From NCBI RefSeq assembly GCF_025353885.1, contig NZ_JANXNX010000057.1, positions 1-32,196 on the forward strand: DNA of 32,196 nt, given 5' to 3'. Source of the stretch: Sphingomonas sp. (GTDB lineage Bacteria > Pseudomonadota > Alphaproteobacteria > Sphingomonadales > Sphingomonadaceae). Shown here piece by piece: positions 17,684 through 27,417 of the stretch. The position numbers were made by a program, and so were the translations under genes. The notes beneath the pieces were generated by a model that was given only the letters and a program-made list of their open reading frames with translations, was not told where the DNA came from and did not search any database. Each line of letters begins with the position of its first letter. Positions within the stretch are counted from its first letter, which is position 1.

Positions 17684-18454
17684 TCAGCTCGTCAAAAACC
17701 AGCGCTCGGTGCCCTCGATCCCGATTGCCGTCAGCTTGCCGCTGGCGAACGCACCGGTATCGATGCCGATGCGGTTCGGCCGTTCGTCGACCTCTTCGGT
17801 GATCGAATGGCCGTGGATGATCATTGGCCCATGGTCGCGCGCATCTTCCAGAAATTCGCGCCTGATCCAGCGGAGGTCGGACGGGTCTTGCGCCTCCAGC
17901 GCCACCCCCGGCCTGATACCGGCATGGACGAACAGATAGTCGCCCCGGCTATAACTGTCGGCAAAATTGCGAAGGAAGGTGATGTGGCTCGCTGGAACCC
18001 GCTCACCCAGCAATTCGGTCAGCTCGCCCAAGTCCCCGGCGTCATAATCATGCGCATCAACGCCATAGCTCATGACGGTCTCACGCCCGCCCACCCGGTG
18101 GAGAAGGGAGGCGGCACGTCGGTCACCCTCCCATGCGTGAATGAATATTTCCTCGTGGTTGCCCATCAAAAGAATGGTGGGCCGGGTCGCAGCGATTTCC
18201 ATTGCGCGAACAATCACGCCGCGCGAATCGGCACCCCGGTCCATCAGGTCACCCAGGAACACCAGCGTCGTATCCGCCGGCCCGCGCGCGGATTTATCAG
18301 CCTCGATCCGGGCCATCAAGGCGTCGAGGCAATCCAGACGGCCGTGAACGTCGCCGATCGCATAGATGCGTTCGCCATCCGGCAATCGGTACTGGCGCGC
18401 GGCCGCCTGTTGCTCGGAACGCGGCGCGCGAGAAAATAGCTTGCGTAATACCAT
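17684..18454 (-). CDS. PPP-family metallophosphoesterase (bacterial Ser/Thr phosphatase-like)
   Basis: This is a 256-residue metal-dependent phosphatase. All metal-ligand motifs of the PPP family are present in order: GDVHGR (34-39), GDLMDRG (68-74), GNHEE (98-102), VHAGI and HGHS. These resemble phage-lambda and PrpA-type protein phosphatases and some diadenosine tetraphosphatases. The last pathway-specific residues cannot be judged, so protein dephosphorylation is the general expectation only. It starts at ATG 18454 and lies 39 bases downstream of the GntR regulator, in the same direction. They may share a transcript. Confidence 0.88.
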   Translation of the reverse strand: MVLRKLFSRAPRSEQQAAARQYRLPDGERIYAIGDVHGRLDCLDALMARIEADKSARGPADTTLVFLGDLMDRGADSRGVIVRAMEIAATRPTILLMGNHEEIFIHAWEGDRRAASLLHRVGGRETVMSYGVDAHDYDAGDLGELTELLGERVPASHITFLRNFADSYSRGDYLFVHAGIRPGVALEAQDPSDLRWIRREFLEDARDHGPMIIHGHSITEEVDERPNRIGIDTGAFASGKLTAIGIEGTERWFLTS

Positions 18455-18493
18455 GAGTATCGGTGGCTTTAGCCAGAGGGGATGAACCGCGCC

Positions 18494-18850
18494 TTACGCG
18501 CGCTCGTTCTGGAACAACATCTGCGGGTCGATTTCGAGGCGCGCAATGTGCTGGCGTATGCGCGGCCAGATCTTGCTGAGAAAGCGATCGCGTTCGTCCA
18601 CGCACAACCGCTCTATGGCCCCTGGCGCGACGAACATCCCGACGCCGCGCCGCACGGTGACATAGCCCTCGTCCTGCAGCGCCTGATAGGCTTTTGCGAC
18701 CGTCAATGGGTTCGCACCGTGTTCGGCGGCAAAAGCACGCACCGAGGGCAACTGATCGCCCTCGGCATAATTCCGCTCGAGGATCGACGCGGCCAGGATC
18801 CCCCTAAGGCGCAGATAAACGGGAACATCGCCGGATTCGCTGACTGTCAT
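18494..18850 (-). CDS. GntR-family regulator, YtrA-like
   Basis: This is a 118-residue transcription factor. The winged helix-turn-helix at about 10-75 contains GDQLPSVRAFAAEHGANPLTVAKAY followed by LQDEGYVTVRRGVGMFV, the standard GntR pattern. The short C-terminal tail (about 40 residues) fits the YtrA subfamily, which has no large effector domain. YtrA regulators usually sit beside ABC transporter genes; none is seen here, so the target is unclear. The sequence GTGTATTAG lies just before the start on the coding strand and could be a -10 element or half of an operator. Confidence 0.9.
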   Translation of the reverse strand: MTVSESGDVPVYLRLRGILAASILERNYAEGDQLPSVRAFAAEHGANPLTVAKAYQALQDEGYVTVRRGVGMFVAPGAIERLCVDERDRFLSKIWPRIRQHIARLEIDPQMLFQNERA

Positions 18851-18905
18851 GCAGTTCTAATACACCAACGCACCTGAAATGTCATCTTCGCGCCGAATTC
18901 AGGGA

Positions 18906-19478
18906 TCAGGGCCAGCGACTGACGACATCTTCATAGGCTGCGCGCGGTCGCTCGCTGAGTTCGCGCAACGGTGATCCGACAAAGATGAAACCCGCGACCC
19001 GCTCGCCGGGACCGCCGATGGCATCGCGCACCGTGTCCGAATAGGCCGGCCACCCGGTCAGCCACCCGCCCACGAAACCACTGGCGTGCGCCGCCATCAG
19101 CAGGTTCATGCACGCCGCCCCCGCCGACAATTCCTGCTCCCACAAGGCGATCTTGCCCGGGATGGGAGCCGACAATACTACGATCAGGGTCGGTGCCTGG
19201 TGGGCAAACTGTTCCATCGCCTCGACCTGGGCTTGCGTGGCGTCGGGTTGCTCCGCGCGAAAGGCAGCGACGATCAGTGCCGCCAGCCGGACACGCTGGT
19301 CCGCGCCGATAATGACTAAGCGCCACGGGTTCAGCTTTCCATGGTCGGGCACGCGTATTGCCGCCTCCAGTATCGCACGAAGCTGGGCGTCGTCGGGACC
19401 CGGCGCGATCATGTCGCGGGGCTTTCCAGAGCGGCGGGTGTGCAGCAGCGCAAGCGTCGTGGAGGTGTCGTTCAACAT
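18906..19478 (-). CDS. Nitroreductase-family protein (YdjA-like)
   Basis: This is a probable FMN-dependent oxidoreductase of 190 residues. The N-terminus has LHTRRSGKPRDM, the flavin-phosphate-binding arginine region. PDHGKLNPWRLVII and SAGAACMNLLMAAHASGFVGGWLTGWP follow, typical of the minimal YdjA-type nitroreductases. The open frame extends to 19514, but I prefer ATG 19478 because family similarity begins right after it. It lies 55 bases upstream of the GntR gene on the same strand. The physiological substrate is unknown. Confidence 0.9.
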   Translation of the reverse strand: MLNDTSTTLALLHTRRSGKPRDMIAPGPDDAQLRAILEAAIRVPDHGKLNPWRLVIIGADQRVRLAALIVAAFRAEQPDATQAQVEAMEQFAHQAPTLIVVLSAPIPGKIALWEQELSAGAACMNLLMAAHASGFVGGWLTGWPAYSDTVRDAIGGPGERVAGFIFVGSPLRELSERPRAAYEDVVSRWP

Positions 19479-19554
19479 GATGTGGCGGGTATCAGCGGCG
19501 CGGCCGTCGCGCAATCGGCTTGCTCCCGCGTTCGCGCCTTCCTATCCGTGCCGG

Positions 19555-20517
19555 ATGAGCGCTTCGATCATTGCCCTTGCCCTCGCATTTGCCGCCCCCG
19601 ATCCGGGGGTTGCGGCCCTGCAAGCTGCCGATGCCCGCGTGGCCGCAATCGCCTGGCGACTTCAGACTGCCAATGCGCCGCTTTGTTCCGATGTTGCCCC
19701 GCTCGCCGGATTTTCGGTCCAGACGCTGGCCCAGTATCAACCTTCGGTCCGGGCGACGGTAGTCGCCCAGACCGGTCTCGGTCGCCAGCCAGCGGTCCAG
19801 GCGGTCGTCAGCGGCGGTGCTGGCGATCTTGCCGGTTTACGGGTGGGCGATGTGCTGATCGCCATCGACGGCACCGCGACCCCTGCCGACTTGCCAACGC
19901 GAGCCAGCTACGATGTTACCGCGAAGACCCAGGCGATGATCGAAGCCGCCCTGAAAACGCCGCCGCTGACGTTGCGGCTGATGCGCGGCAAATCGGTCAG
20001 GACCGTGGGGATGACCGGGGTCAGCGGGTGCGTTTCCCGGGTCGAGATCGTGACCGGCCGGATTATCAACGCCGAGGCCGATGGGCATTATGTCCAGGTG
20101 TCGGGATCGCTGGTGGATTTCACGACGAACGACGACGAACTCGCTACGGTGATTGGCCACGAATTGTCGCATAACATCCTGCATCATCGCTTGCGCCTCG
20201 ACACCGATAAAGTATCGCGTGGTATATTCGCTGGGTTCGGCAAGGGCGGCGCCCGGCTTCGCAAAACCGAATATGAAGCAGATCGCCTGGGCGTCTGGCT
20301 GGTCGCACGGGCTGGCTACGATGTCGATGCCATCGTGCCATTCTGGTCGCGACTTGGTCGTCGGACCGGATTGGGTATCTTGTCCGATGGCACCCACCCA
20401 AGCTGGGGCGACCGCATCGCCCGCGTCGCTGCTGCTGTCGCCGAGGTAAAAGCGCAACGTGCAAAGGGAGTTGCGCTTATTCCGACCGAACTGCCGATTG
20501 CCTTGCCTCCCGCATAA
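19555..20517 (+). CDS. PDZ-containing M48-like metalloprotease
   Basis: This protein of 320 residues has a short hydrophobic N-terminus (about 3-14) that may be a signal peptide. A PDZ-like region (about 80-155, with GDLAGLRVGDVLIAIDG) follows, then a zinc protease domain. The zinc site is HELSH (His202, Glu203, His206), and the downstream EYEAD (239-243) supplies the third ligand, as in M48 peptidases. The start is ATG 19555; upstream codons in the same frame overlap the nitroreductase gene and do not look coding. It probably acts in the periplasm on misfolded or envelope proteins. Having the PDZ domain before, not after, the protease domain is less common in M48 proteins. Confidence 0.88.
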   Translation: MSASIIALALAFAAPDPGVAALQAADARVAAIAWRLQTANAPLCSDVAPLAGFSVQTLAQYQPSVRATVVAQTGLGRQPAVQAVVSGGAGDLAGLRVGDVLIAIDGTATPADLPTRASYDVTAKTQAMIEAALKTPPLTLRLMRGKSVRTVGMTGVSGCVSRVEIVTGRIINAEADGHYVQVSGSLVDFTTNDDELATVIGHELSHNILHHRLRLDTDKVSRGIFAGFGKGGARLRKTEYEADRLGVWLVARAGYDVDAIVPFWSRLGRRTGLGILSDGTHPSWGDRIARVAAAVAEVKAQRAKGVALIPTELPIALPPA

Positions 20518-20557
20518 TCCACTTCACACCTAAAAATTACGCGCTAGTCTCCGCCGC

Positions 20558-22114
20558 ATGAACGAGCGCGCTACGACGCAGCCTTTGGGGAGCAGATCGA
20601 CTATGGCATCGGCCGCAATGACTGACGAAAAAACCTGGCTCGGCCATCCGCGCGGCCTGTTCGTGCTGTTCTTTGTCGAGATGTGGGAGCGGTTTTCCTA
20701 CTACGGAATGCGCGCCCTCCTGATTTTCTACCTCGTCAAACACTGGCTGTATGCCGATGCTGAGGCGTCGATCATCTACGGTGCCTATACTGCGCTCGTT
20801 TATATCACGCCGGTGGTCGGCGGCTATCTCGCCGACCGCTACCTCGGCCAGCGAAAGGCCGTTCAGTTCGGCGCGGTTATGCTGACCATCGGGCATTTCC
20901 TGATGATCTTCGAAGGCGATGGGGGACGCAACGGTCCGGCCATCAACATCTTCTGGCTGGCGCTTGCGTTTATCATCGTCGGCGTCGGGTTCCTGAAGGC
21001 AAACATCTCGGTCATCGTCGGCCAGCTTTACCCGCGCACCGACCTGCGCCGCGATCCGGCATACACGATCTTCTACATGGGCATTAACCTCGGCGGCGCG
21101 CTGGGACCAATCATCGCGGGCTATCTTGGCGAGACTTATGGCTGGTCCTACGGCTTTGGCGCGGCGGGGGTCGGTATGCTGCTCGGCCTCATCGCCTTCG
21201 TTCGGGGCCGACCCCTGTTGCTTGGCAAGGGCGAGCCGCCCGCGCCCCAGCGCCTGGCCGCGCCCGTTGCCGGGATCAAGCTGGAATGGCTGATCTACCT
21301 GTTCGGTTTTGTCATGGTCGGCATCTGCTGGTGGCTCGTCCAGAACCAGGCCGTGGTCGGCTCGCTGCTCGGGGTGTCCGGGGCCATCCTGATTGGGTTC
21401 ATCCTTTTTACTGCGGTCTTCAAGCTGCCCAGCGTCGATCGCGACCGCATCCTGGCCGCACTGTTCCTGATGATCATGTCGATCGTCTTCTGGGCGTTGT
21501 TCGAACAGGCCGGATCGTCGATCAACCTGTTCACCGACCGTCGCGTCGATCGTCATTTGTTTGGGGCCGAAGTTCCCGCGTCGGTTTTCCAGTCGATCAA
21601 CTCGATCTACATCATCCTGCTTGCCCCTGTGTTCGCGGTGCTGTGGACGTGGCTGGGACGACGCAATCTCGAACCCTCGGCACCAGCGAAGTTCGGTTTG
21701 GCGCTGATCCAGCTCGGGGCGGGATTCCTGGTCCTGGTCGCGGGCGTGCTTTCTGCGGGGCCGGGCCAGTTGACCCCGGTCATCTTCATCTTCCTGCTGT
21801 ATCTGCTGCACACCACCGGAGAGCTGTGCCTGTCGCCGGTCGGCCTGTCGGCAATGAACCGGCTGTCGCCGCTGCACCTGGCCAGTCTCATCATGGGAAC
21901 CTGGTTTTTCTCGACAGCCGCCGGGCAATTTGCCGCCGGACTCATTGCTGCGGCCATCGGTTCCGAAGGGGCCGGGCCTGAACGCGTTACCGAAGTCTAT
22001 TCTTCGGCAGGCTGGACCGCCGTTGCCGTTGGCGTCGCGGTGATCGTGATCGCACCGCTGATCAAGCGACTGATGCACCTGGACAAGTTAAGCGATCATG
22101 TGGTCGATGACTGA
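20558..22114 (+). CDS. POT/PTR2-family proton-dependent peptide transporter
   Basis: This is an inner-membrane symporter for di- and tripeptides. The 518 residues have 12-14 hydrophobic segments. The N-terminus has the proton-coupling motif ExxERF as EMWERFSYYG (41-50), then a PTR2 block FYMGINLGGALGPIIAGYLG in the fifth helix region, and GELCLSPVGLSAMNRL near the C-terminus. ATG codons at residues 16 and 21 are alternative starts; the first 20 residues are not conserved-looking. Its 3' end overlaps the convergent symporter gene by 19 bases. Confidence 0.95.
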   Translation: MNERATTQPLGSRSTMASAAMTDEKTWLGHPRGLFVLFFVEMWERFSYYGMRALLIFYLVKHWLYADAEASIIYGAYTALVYITPVVGGYLADRYLGQRKAVQFGAVMLTIGHFLMIFEGDGGRNGPAINIFWLALAFIIVGVGFLKANISVIVGQLYPRTDLRRDPAYTIFYMGINLGGALGPIIAGYLGETYGWSYGFGAAGVGMLLGLIAFVRGRPLLLGKGEPPAPQRLAAPVAGIKLEWLIYLFGFVMVGICWWLVQNQAVVGSLLGVSGAILIGFILFTAVFKLPSVDRDRILAALFLMIMSIVFWALFEQAGSSINLFTDRRVDRHLFGAEVPASVFQSINSIYIILLAPVFAVLWTWLGRRNLEPSAPAKFGLALIQLGAGFLVLVAGVLSAGPGQLTPVIFIFLLYLLHTTGELCLSPVGLSAMNRLSPLHLASLIMGTWFFSTAAGQFAAGLIAAAIGSEGAGPERVTEVYSSAGWTAVAVGVAVIVIAPLIKRLMHLDKLSDHVVDD

Positions 22115-23385
22115 GTTCGGGAATCGCTCCCGGCACCTTCGCCCCTAATCAGGTCGGTCATCGTACCCGTCTGCCGGCCCACAGTCGCGGTCATCGCCAC
22201 GTCCATCATCGCATTCCCTAGCGTCCGAAAGATGTCAGGCAATGTCTCCACCGCGATCAACAGCGCCAGCGGTTCGACGGGAATGCCCAGCGCCAGGCTG
22301 ATCGGGGCGATTGACGTCACGAAACTGACCTGCCCGGGCAGGCTGACCGCGCCCATCGACGTCAGCATCGCGGCCACTATCCCGACCGCATATTGTGCCG
22401 GTCCCAGGTGCACGCCAAACCAGTTGGCGACATAGAGCGCCACGGCAAGGTTCATTGCCGGGCCGGTCGCGCGCATCAACGCGACCGCCATCGGTAGCGA
22501 AACTCCCGCCGTGCCCTCGCTCACGCCAAGGTCTTCCGACTTTTCGACCATCAGCGGCAAGCAGGCGAGCGAGGACTGGGTACTGATTGCGAGTGCCTGG
22601 ACCGGCGCGATGGCCCGCGCAAATCTCGCGAACCCAATATTCGCGCCGAACCGCGCGAGGGGATAGGCGCATAGTCCGATGGCGAGCCCGACGCTGGCCA
22701 CGATGACGACGTAGTGAAGCAGCGCCCCGAACGCCGCCGCTCCCGATCGTGCCCCGACCACAAACGCCAGCCCGAACACACCGATGGGAGCCAGGCGAAG
22801 CACCCAGTGGATCACGACGATCATCGCGTCGGCGATGGCACTGAAAAACTGCGTCAGCAGCCGGCGCGGTTCGTCGGGGAGACGGGTCAGCGCGAACGCG
22901 AACACACCGGTAAAGATCATCAACGGCAGGATCGCGTCGTTGGCAGCGGCGGCGATCGGGTTCGTCGGGACGATGGCGCGCAGGAAGTCGGCGAACGGCG
23001 GCACCTTTCCGACTGCTGGTGTCGCGCTCAGTGCAGCGCGCAGCGCATTGGCCGATTCGGCGGGCATCGGGAAAAAATGGAGGAGTAACGGCGTGAGCAC
23101 GGCTCCGACCACCGCCGACAACCCCATGATCGTCAATATCCACGCCAGCGCGCGCCCGGCAACGCGGCCTGCGCGCGCCGCCTCCGCCGTCTGTGCAATC
23201 CCCGTAATCAGCAACGACACGACCAATGGCACGATCGTCATGCGCAGCCCGTTCAGCCACAGGTTGCCGACCGGATCGGCCACGTCGGCCACCTGGCCAG
23301 CGAGGGTCGGGGCCATTGACGAACCGGCGATGCCGAGGATCAGTCCGATGACCAGAGCGACAAGAATGCGGGTGGCGTTCGACAT
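22096..23385 (-). CDS. Dicarboxylate/amino acid:cation symporter (DAACS family)
   Basis: This 429-residue inner-membrane transporter is of the GltP/DctA family. Typical features are the N-terminal hydrophobic hairpins with GNLWLNGLRMTIVPLVVSLL, the hairpin-loop serine region STQSSLACLPLM (reading AISTQSSLACLP), the NMDGT-equivalent stretch ATGPAMNLAVALYVA, and the second hairpin SMGAVSLPGQ. The NMDGT-equivalent is diverged (MNLAV in place of NMDGT), so cation coupling may differ from GltP or DctA. The substrate is probably a C4-dicarboxylate or acidic amino acid. It is divergent from glmM, with an 82-base gap shared by both promoters. Confidence 0.92.
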   Translation of the reverse strand: MSNATRILVALVIGLILGIAGSSMAPTLAGQVADVADPVGNLWLNGLRMTIVPLVVSLLITGIAQTAEAARAGRVAGRALAWILTIMGLSAVVGAVLTPLLLHFFPMPAESANALRAALSATPAVGKVPPFADFLRAIVPTNPIAAAANDAILPLMIFTGVFAFALTRLPDEPRRLLTQFFSAIADAMIVVIHWVLRLAPIGVFGLAFVVGARSGAAAFGALLHYVVIVASVGLAIGLCAYPLARFGANIGFARFARAIAPVQALAISTQSSLACLPLMVEKSEDLGVSEGTAGVSLPMAVALMRATGPAMNLAVALYVANWFGVHLGPAQYAVGIVAAMLTSMGAVSLPGQVSFVTSIAPISLALGIPVEPLALLIAVETLPDIFRTLGNAMMDVAMTATVGRQTGTMTDLIRGEGAGSDSRTQSSTT

Positions 23386-23453
23386 CGGACCGTCTTGCCT
23401 TCTATGACAATCGGGCGAAAGCGTTTTTTCAACGGGCCAAACTCGAGTTGATT

Positions 23454-23459
23454 AGGAGG
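23454..23459 (+). promoter_or_regulatory. Consensus ribosome binding site of glmM
   Basis: A full AGGAGG lies eight bases before GTG 23468 and fixes the glmM start. Confidence 0.85.
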
Positions 23460-23467
23460 AAGTTCTT

Positions 23468-24805
23468 GTGACGCGTAAGTTTTTCGGCACCGACGGCATC
23501 CGTGGCCGCACCAACGTAACGCCCATGACCGCCGAGATTGCGATGAAGGTCGGACAGGCAGCCGGCAGCTATTTCCTGCGTGGCAGCCACCGCCATCGTG
23601 TCGTTATCGGCAAGGATACCCGCCTGTCGGGCTATATGATGGAATCGGCGCTGGTCGCCGGTTTTACCAGCGTCGGCATGGACGTTATCCAGTTCGGCCC
23701 GATCCCGACGCCCGCCGTCGCGATGCTGACCTCCTCAATGCGCGCCGATCTGGGCGTGATGATTTCCGCCAGTCATAATCCGTACGAGGATAACGGGATC
23801 AAGCTGTTCGGACCCGATGGCTACAAATTGTCCGATGAGGCCGAGGCCGAGATCGAACGCTTGCTGGACGCAGCAACGACGCTGGCGCAGGCTCCTGACA
23901 TCGGTCGCGCCCGCCGGGTCGAGGATGCGCGGGGGCGCTATATCCATTTTGCCAAGTCTACTTTCCCCGAGGATTTGCGCCTCGACGGGCTGAAGGTCGT
24001 CATCGATTGCGCGAACGGCGCGGCCTATCAGGTCGCGCCTTCTGCGCTCTGGGAACTGGGCGCGGAGGTCATCGCGATCGGGGTGACTCCCGATGGACGC
24101 AACATCAACGCTGGCTGCGGATCGACCGCGCCCGCCCTACTGCAGGAAACCGTGGTGGCCAGCGGCGCGCATATCGGGATCGCGCTGGACGGGGATGCCG
24201 ATCGCTTGATTGTAGTCGATGAAACCGGCCGCATCGTCGATGGCGACCAGTTGATGGCACTGATCGGGACCAGTTGGGCACGCCACGGCATGCTGCAGGG
24301 CAACGGCATCGTCGCGACCGTCATGTCAAACCTCGGTCTTGAACGTTATCTGCAAGGGCAGGGACTCTCGCTGGAACGGACCAGTGTTGGCGATCGCTAT
24401 GTGCTCGAGAAGATGCGCAAGTCGGGCTTCAACGTCGGTGGTGAACAGTCGGGTCATATCATCCTGTCGGACCATGCGACGACGGGCGACGGATTGATTG
24501 CCGCGCTCCAAGTGTTGGCGGAACTGGTGACCACGGGCAAACCGGCAAGCGAGCTGCTTCACCTGTTCGACCCGGTCCCGCAACTGTTGAAGAACGTCCG
24601 GTTTGCCGGGGGCAAGCCGCTCGACGACGCCCACGTCAGGGCGGCCATCGCCGAAGCGGAAGCTAAACTGGTCGGAAAAGGTCGGCTCGTCATCCGGCCT
24701 TCTGGCACCGAACCGCTGATCCGCGTGATGGCAGAGGGCGATGATAGCGCCCAGGTTACCCGTCTGGTCGACATGATCTGCGACGCGGTCAGGGCGGTTG
24801 GGTGA
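23468..24805 (+). CDS. glmM: Phosphoglucosamine mutase GlmM
   Basis: This enzyme converts glucosamine-6-phosphate to glucosamine-1-phosphate, the route to UDP-GlcNAc for peptidoglycan, lipid A and the HexNAc-uronate sugars predicted in this window. All four active-site blocks are visible in the 445 residues: the phosphoserine loop ISASHNP with Ser102, the metal-binding DGDADR (241-246), the sugar loop GGEQSGH and the phosphate-binding [12 protein letters not shown] near the C-terminus. It starts with GTG 23468 behind a consensus AGGAGG, and ends in a four-base GTGA overlap with thiD. Confidence 0.98.
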   Translation: MTRKFFGTDGIRGRTNVTPMTAEIAMKVGQAAGSYFLRGSHRHRVVIGKDTRLSGYMMESALVAGFTSVGMDVIQFGPIPTPAVAMLTSSMRADLGVMISASHNPYEDNGIKLFGPDGYKLSDEAEAEIERLLDAATTLAQAPDIGRARRVEDARGRYIHFAKSTFPEDLRLDGLKVVIDCANGAAYQVAPSALWELGAEVIAIGVTPDGRNINAGCGSTAPALLQETVVASGAHIGIALDGDADRLIVVDETGRIVDGDQLMALIGTSWARHGMLQGNGIVATVMSNLGLERYLQGQGLSLERTSVGDRYVLEKMRKSGFNVGGEQSGHIILSDHATTGDGLIAALQVLAELVTTGKPASELLHLFDPVPQLLKNVRFAGGKPLDDAHVRAAIAEAEAKLVGKGRLVIRPSGTEPLIRVMAEGDDSAQVTRLVDMICDAVRAVG

Positions 24806-25560
24806 CACCCAGGGTCCTGATCATTGCCGGGTCGGACAGCGGTGGCGGGGCGGGCATCCAGGCGGATATAAAGACCGTGACGATGCTCGGCGGCCACGCG
24901 ATGACCGCGGTCACGGCGGTCACCGCGCAGAACACGGTGGGCCTGCAGGCGGTGCACGCCATTCCGACAGCGATGGTGATCGCCCAGATCCAATCCTGCC
25001 TCGGCGACATCGGCGCGGACGTCGTGAAAATCGGGATGATCGGATCGGCGGCAACCGCGCATGCGGTGACCGACCTGCTGGCCGGCATCGACCTGCCGAT
25101 CGTCTTCGACCCGGTGATGGTCGCGACCAGCGGATCGACGCTTGCCGACCCCGACACGATCGCGGCCTTCGCCCGGCTCATGGCGGTGGCATCGGTCGTC
25201 ACGCCTAACCTCCCCGAACTGGCGGCATTGGGTGGCAAGGATAATGTGCTGAGCTATGGCTGCCACTTGCTGGTCAAGGGGGGGCATGGCGAGGGTGCGA
25301 TGGTGGTGGATCGCCTGTGGTCGCCGAACGGCCTGGTCCGTGAACTGAGCGCTCGGCGCATCGACACCACCAGCACACATGGCACAGGCTGCACGCTCGC
25401 CAGCGCGCTTGCGACCGGATTGGGCGAGGGGATGGAGCTTTACGAGGCGTTCGGTCGCGCGGTATTCTTTGTGCGCATCGCGCTGCTGGAGGCTCCGGGT
25501 TTCGGCAAAGGTCATGGCCCGATGGGGCAGCAGGGAGTGAGGGAATTTTGGGACGAATAG
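24802..25560 (+). CDS. thiD: Hydroxymethylpyrimidine/phosphomethylpyrimidine kinase ThiD
   Basis: This kinase performs two successive phosphorylations of the thiamine pyrimidine precursor (HMP to HMP-PP). The 252 residues have [18 protein letters not shown] (7-24), the [12 protein letters not shown] block, [10 protein letters not shown], and the ribokinase-type anion hole [16 protein letters not shown]. The GTG start at 24802 is inside the glmM stop (GTGA). No thiamine riboswitch can precede it, since it is coupled directly to glmM. Its stop overlaps rnhB by 13 bases. Confidence 0.97.
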   Translation: MTPRVLIIAGSDSGGGAGIQADIKTVTMLGGHAMTAVTAVTAQNTVGLQAVHAIPTAMVIAQIQSCLGDIGADVVKIGMIGSAATAHAVTDLLAGIDLPIVFDPVMVATSGSTLADPDTIAAFARLMAVASVVTPNLPELAALGGKDNVLSYGCHLLVKGGHGEGAMVVDRLWSPNGLVRELSARRIDTTSTHGTGCTLASALATGLGEGMELYEAFGRAVFFVRIALLEAPGFGKGHGPMGQQGVREFWDE

Positions 25561-26141
25561 CGGGCGTCGACGAGGCGGGCCGGGGGCCGCTGGCGGGACC
25601 GGTCGTCGCTGCGGCCGTGATCCTGTGCCCAAAGGGGATCGAGGGCGTCGATGACAGCAAAAAGCTCTCGCCCCAGCGCCGCGCCGTGCTGGAGGCGCTG
25701 ATCCTGAAACATTGCACTGTCGGCATCGGCATCGCCAGTGTGGAGGAGATCGACGGCATCAACATCCTACAGGCGACGATGCTCGCCATGACGCGCGCCG
25801 TCGCCGCGCTGGGGGTCGATCCATCGAACATCCTGGTCGATGGCAATCGCCTGCCGAAATGGCGCTGGCAGGCGCAGGCGGTGATCGGTGGCGACGCGAT
25901 CCACCCCTGTATCTCGGCCGCCAGCATTATCGCCAAGGAAACCCGCGACCGCATCATGGTCGCCGCCGACCGCGATCACCCCCATTATGGCTGGGCGTCG
26001 AACAAGGGCTATGGTTCGGTTCACCACCTTGCCGCGTTGCGCGAACACGGTCCCTGCGCACTCCACCGCCAGAGCTTTGCCCCGGTGCGCGAACACGATT
26101 TGCGACGAACCGAGTCTTTAGTGCAACACGCCATTGGTTGA
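25548..26141 (+). CDS. rnhB: Ribonuclease HII
   Basis: This enzyme removes ribonucleotides and RNA primers from RNA-DNA hybrids. The 197 residues begin directly with [13 protein letters not shown], giving the catalytic pair Asp8-Glu9, and later show VDGNRLP and [16 protein letters not shown] with the remaining acidic ligands. The substrate-contact stretch [14 protein letters not shown] follows. The start is TTG 25548, inside thiD; starting later would lose the active site. The 3' end already carries the first two GANTC sites of the ccrM control region. Confidence 0.97.
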   Translation: MGRIAGVDEAGRGPLAGPVVAAAVILCPKGIEGVDDSKKLSPQRRAVLEALILKHCTVGIGIASVEEIDGINILQATMLAMTRAVAALGVDPSNILVDGNRLPKWRWQAQAVIGGDAIHPCISAASIIAKETRDRIMVAADRDHPHYGWASNKGYGSVHHLAALREHGPCALHRQSFAPVREHDLRRTESLVQHAIG

Positions 26142-26260
26142 GTCCGGGTGTGAAGAACGCCACTATATGTCGTGGCAGACTCGTTTCGTTCCCGGCGCGT
26201 TAACCTAATTCTTAACACGCTCTGTTAACTACGTCCTTGACCCGGGAGTTCGACGGACTC
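26112..26260. promoter_or_regulatory. Cluster of four GANTC methylation sites before ccrM
   Basis: GANTC, the CcrM recognition sequence, occurs at 26112-26116, 26140-26144 (both GAGTC), 26178-26182 and 26256-26260 (both GACTC). At about 65% GC, roughly one site per 300 bases would be expected, so four in 149 bases is dense. In Caulobacter the ccrM promoter and leader also contain GANTC sites that make expression depend on hemimethylated DNA after fork passage. The same role here is inferred. Confidence 0.6.
26199..26229. promoter_or_regulatory. Three TTAAC boxes, candidate CtrA sites of ccrM
   Basis: GTTAAC (26199-26204), CTTAAC (26211-26216) and GTTAAC (26224-26229) are spaced 12-13 bases apart. 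The first begins TTAACCTA, two mismatches from the CtrA half-site TTAACCAT. The TTAA pairs are 8 and 9 bases apart, not the classic 7. CtrA activates ccrM in Caulobacter, which makes the reading plausible but unproven. Confidence 0.45.
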
Positions 26261-26278
26261 ACCATGGCGACGAATTAA

Positions 26279-27406
<1,128 letters not shown>

Positions 27407-27417
27407 CGGCCCGCTAG

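Noticed and set aside
20537-22078. Minus-strand open frame of 513 codons
   Set aside because: It is antisense to the POT transporter, very rich in charged residues and Gln, with no domain pattern. It is a high-GC shadow frame.
24780-24802. Possible thiamine riboswitch before thiD
   Set aside because: thiD starts inside the glmM stop codon, leaving no leader for a TPP aptamer.
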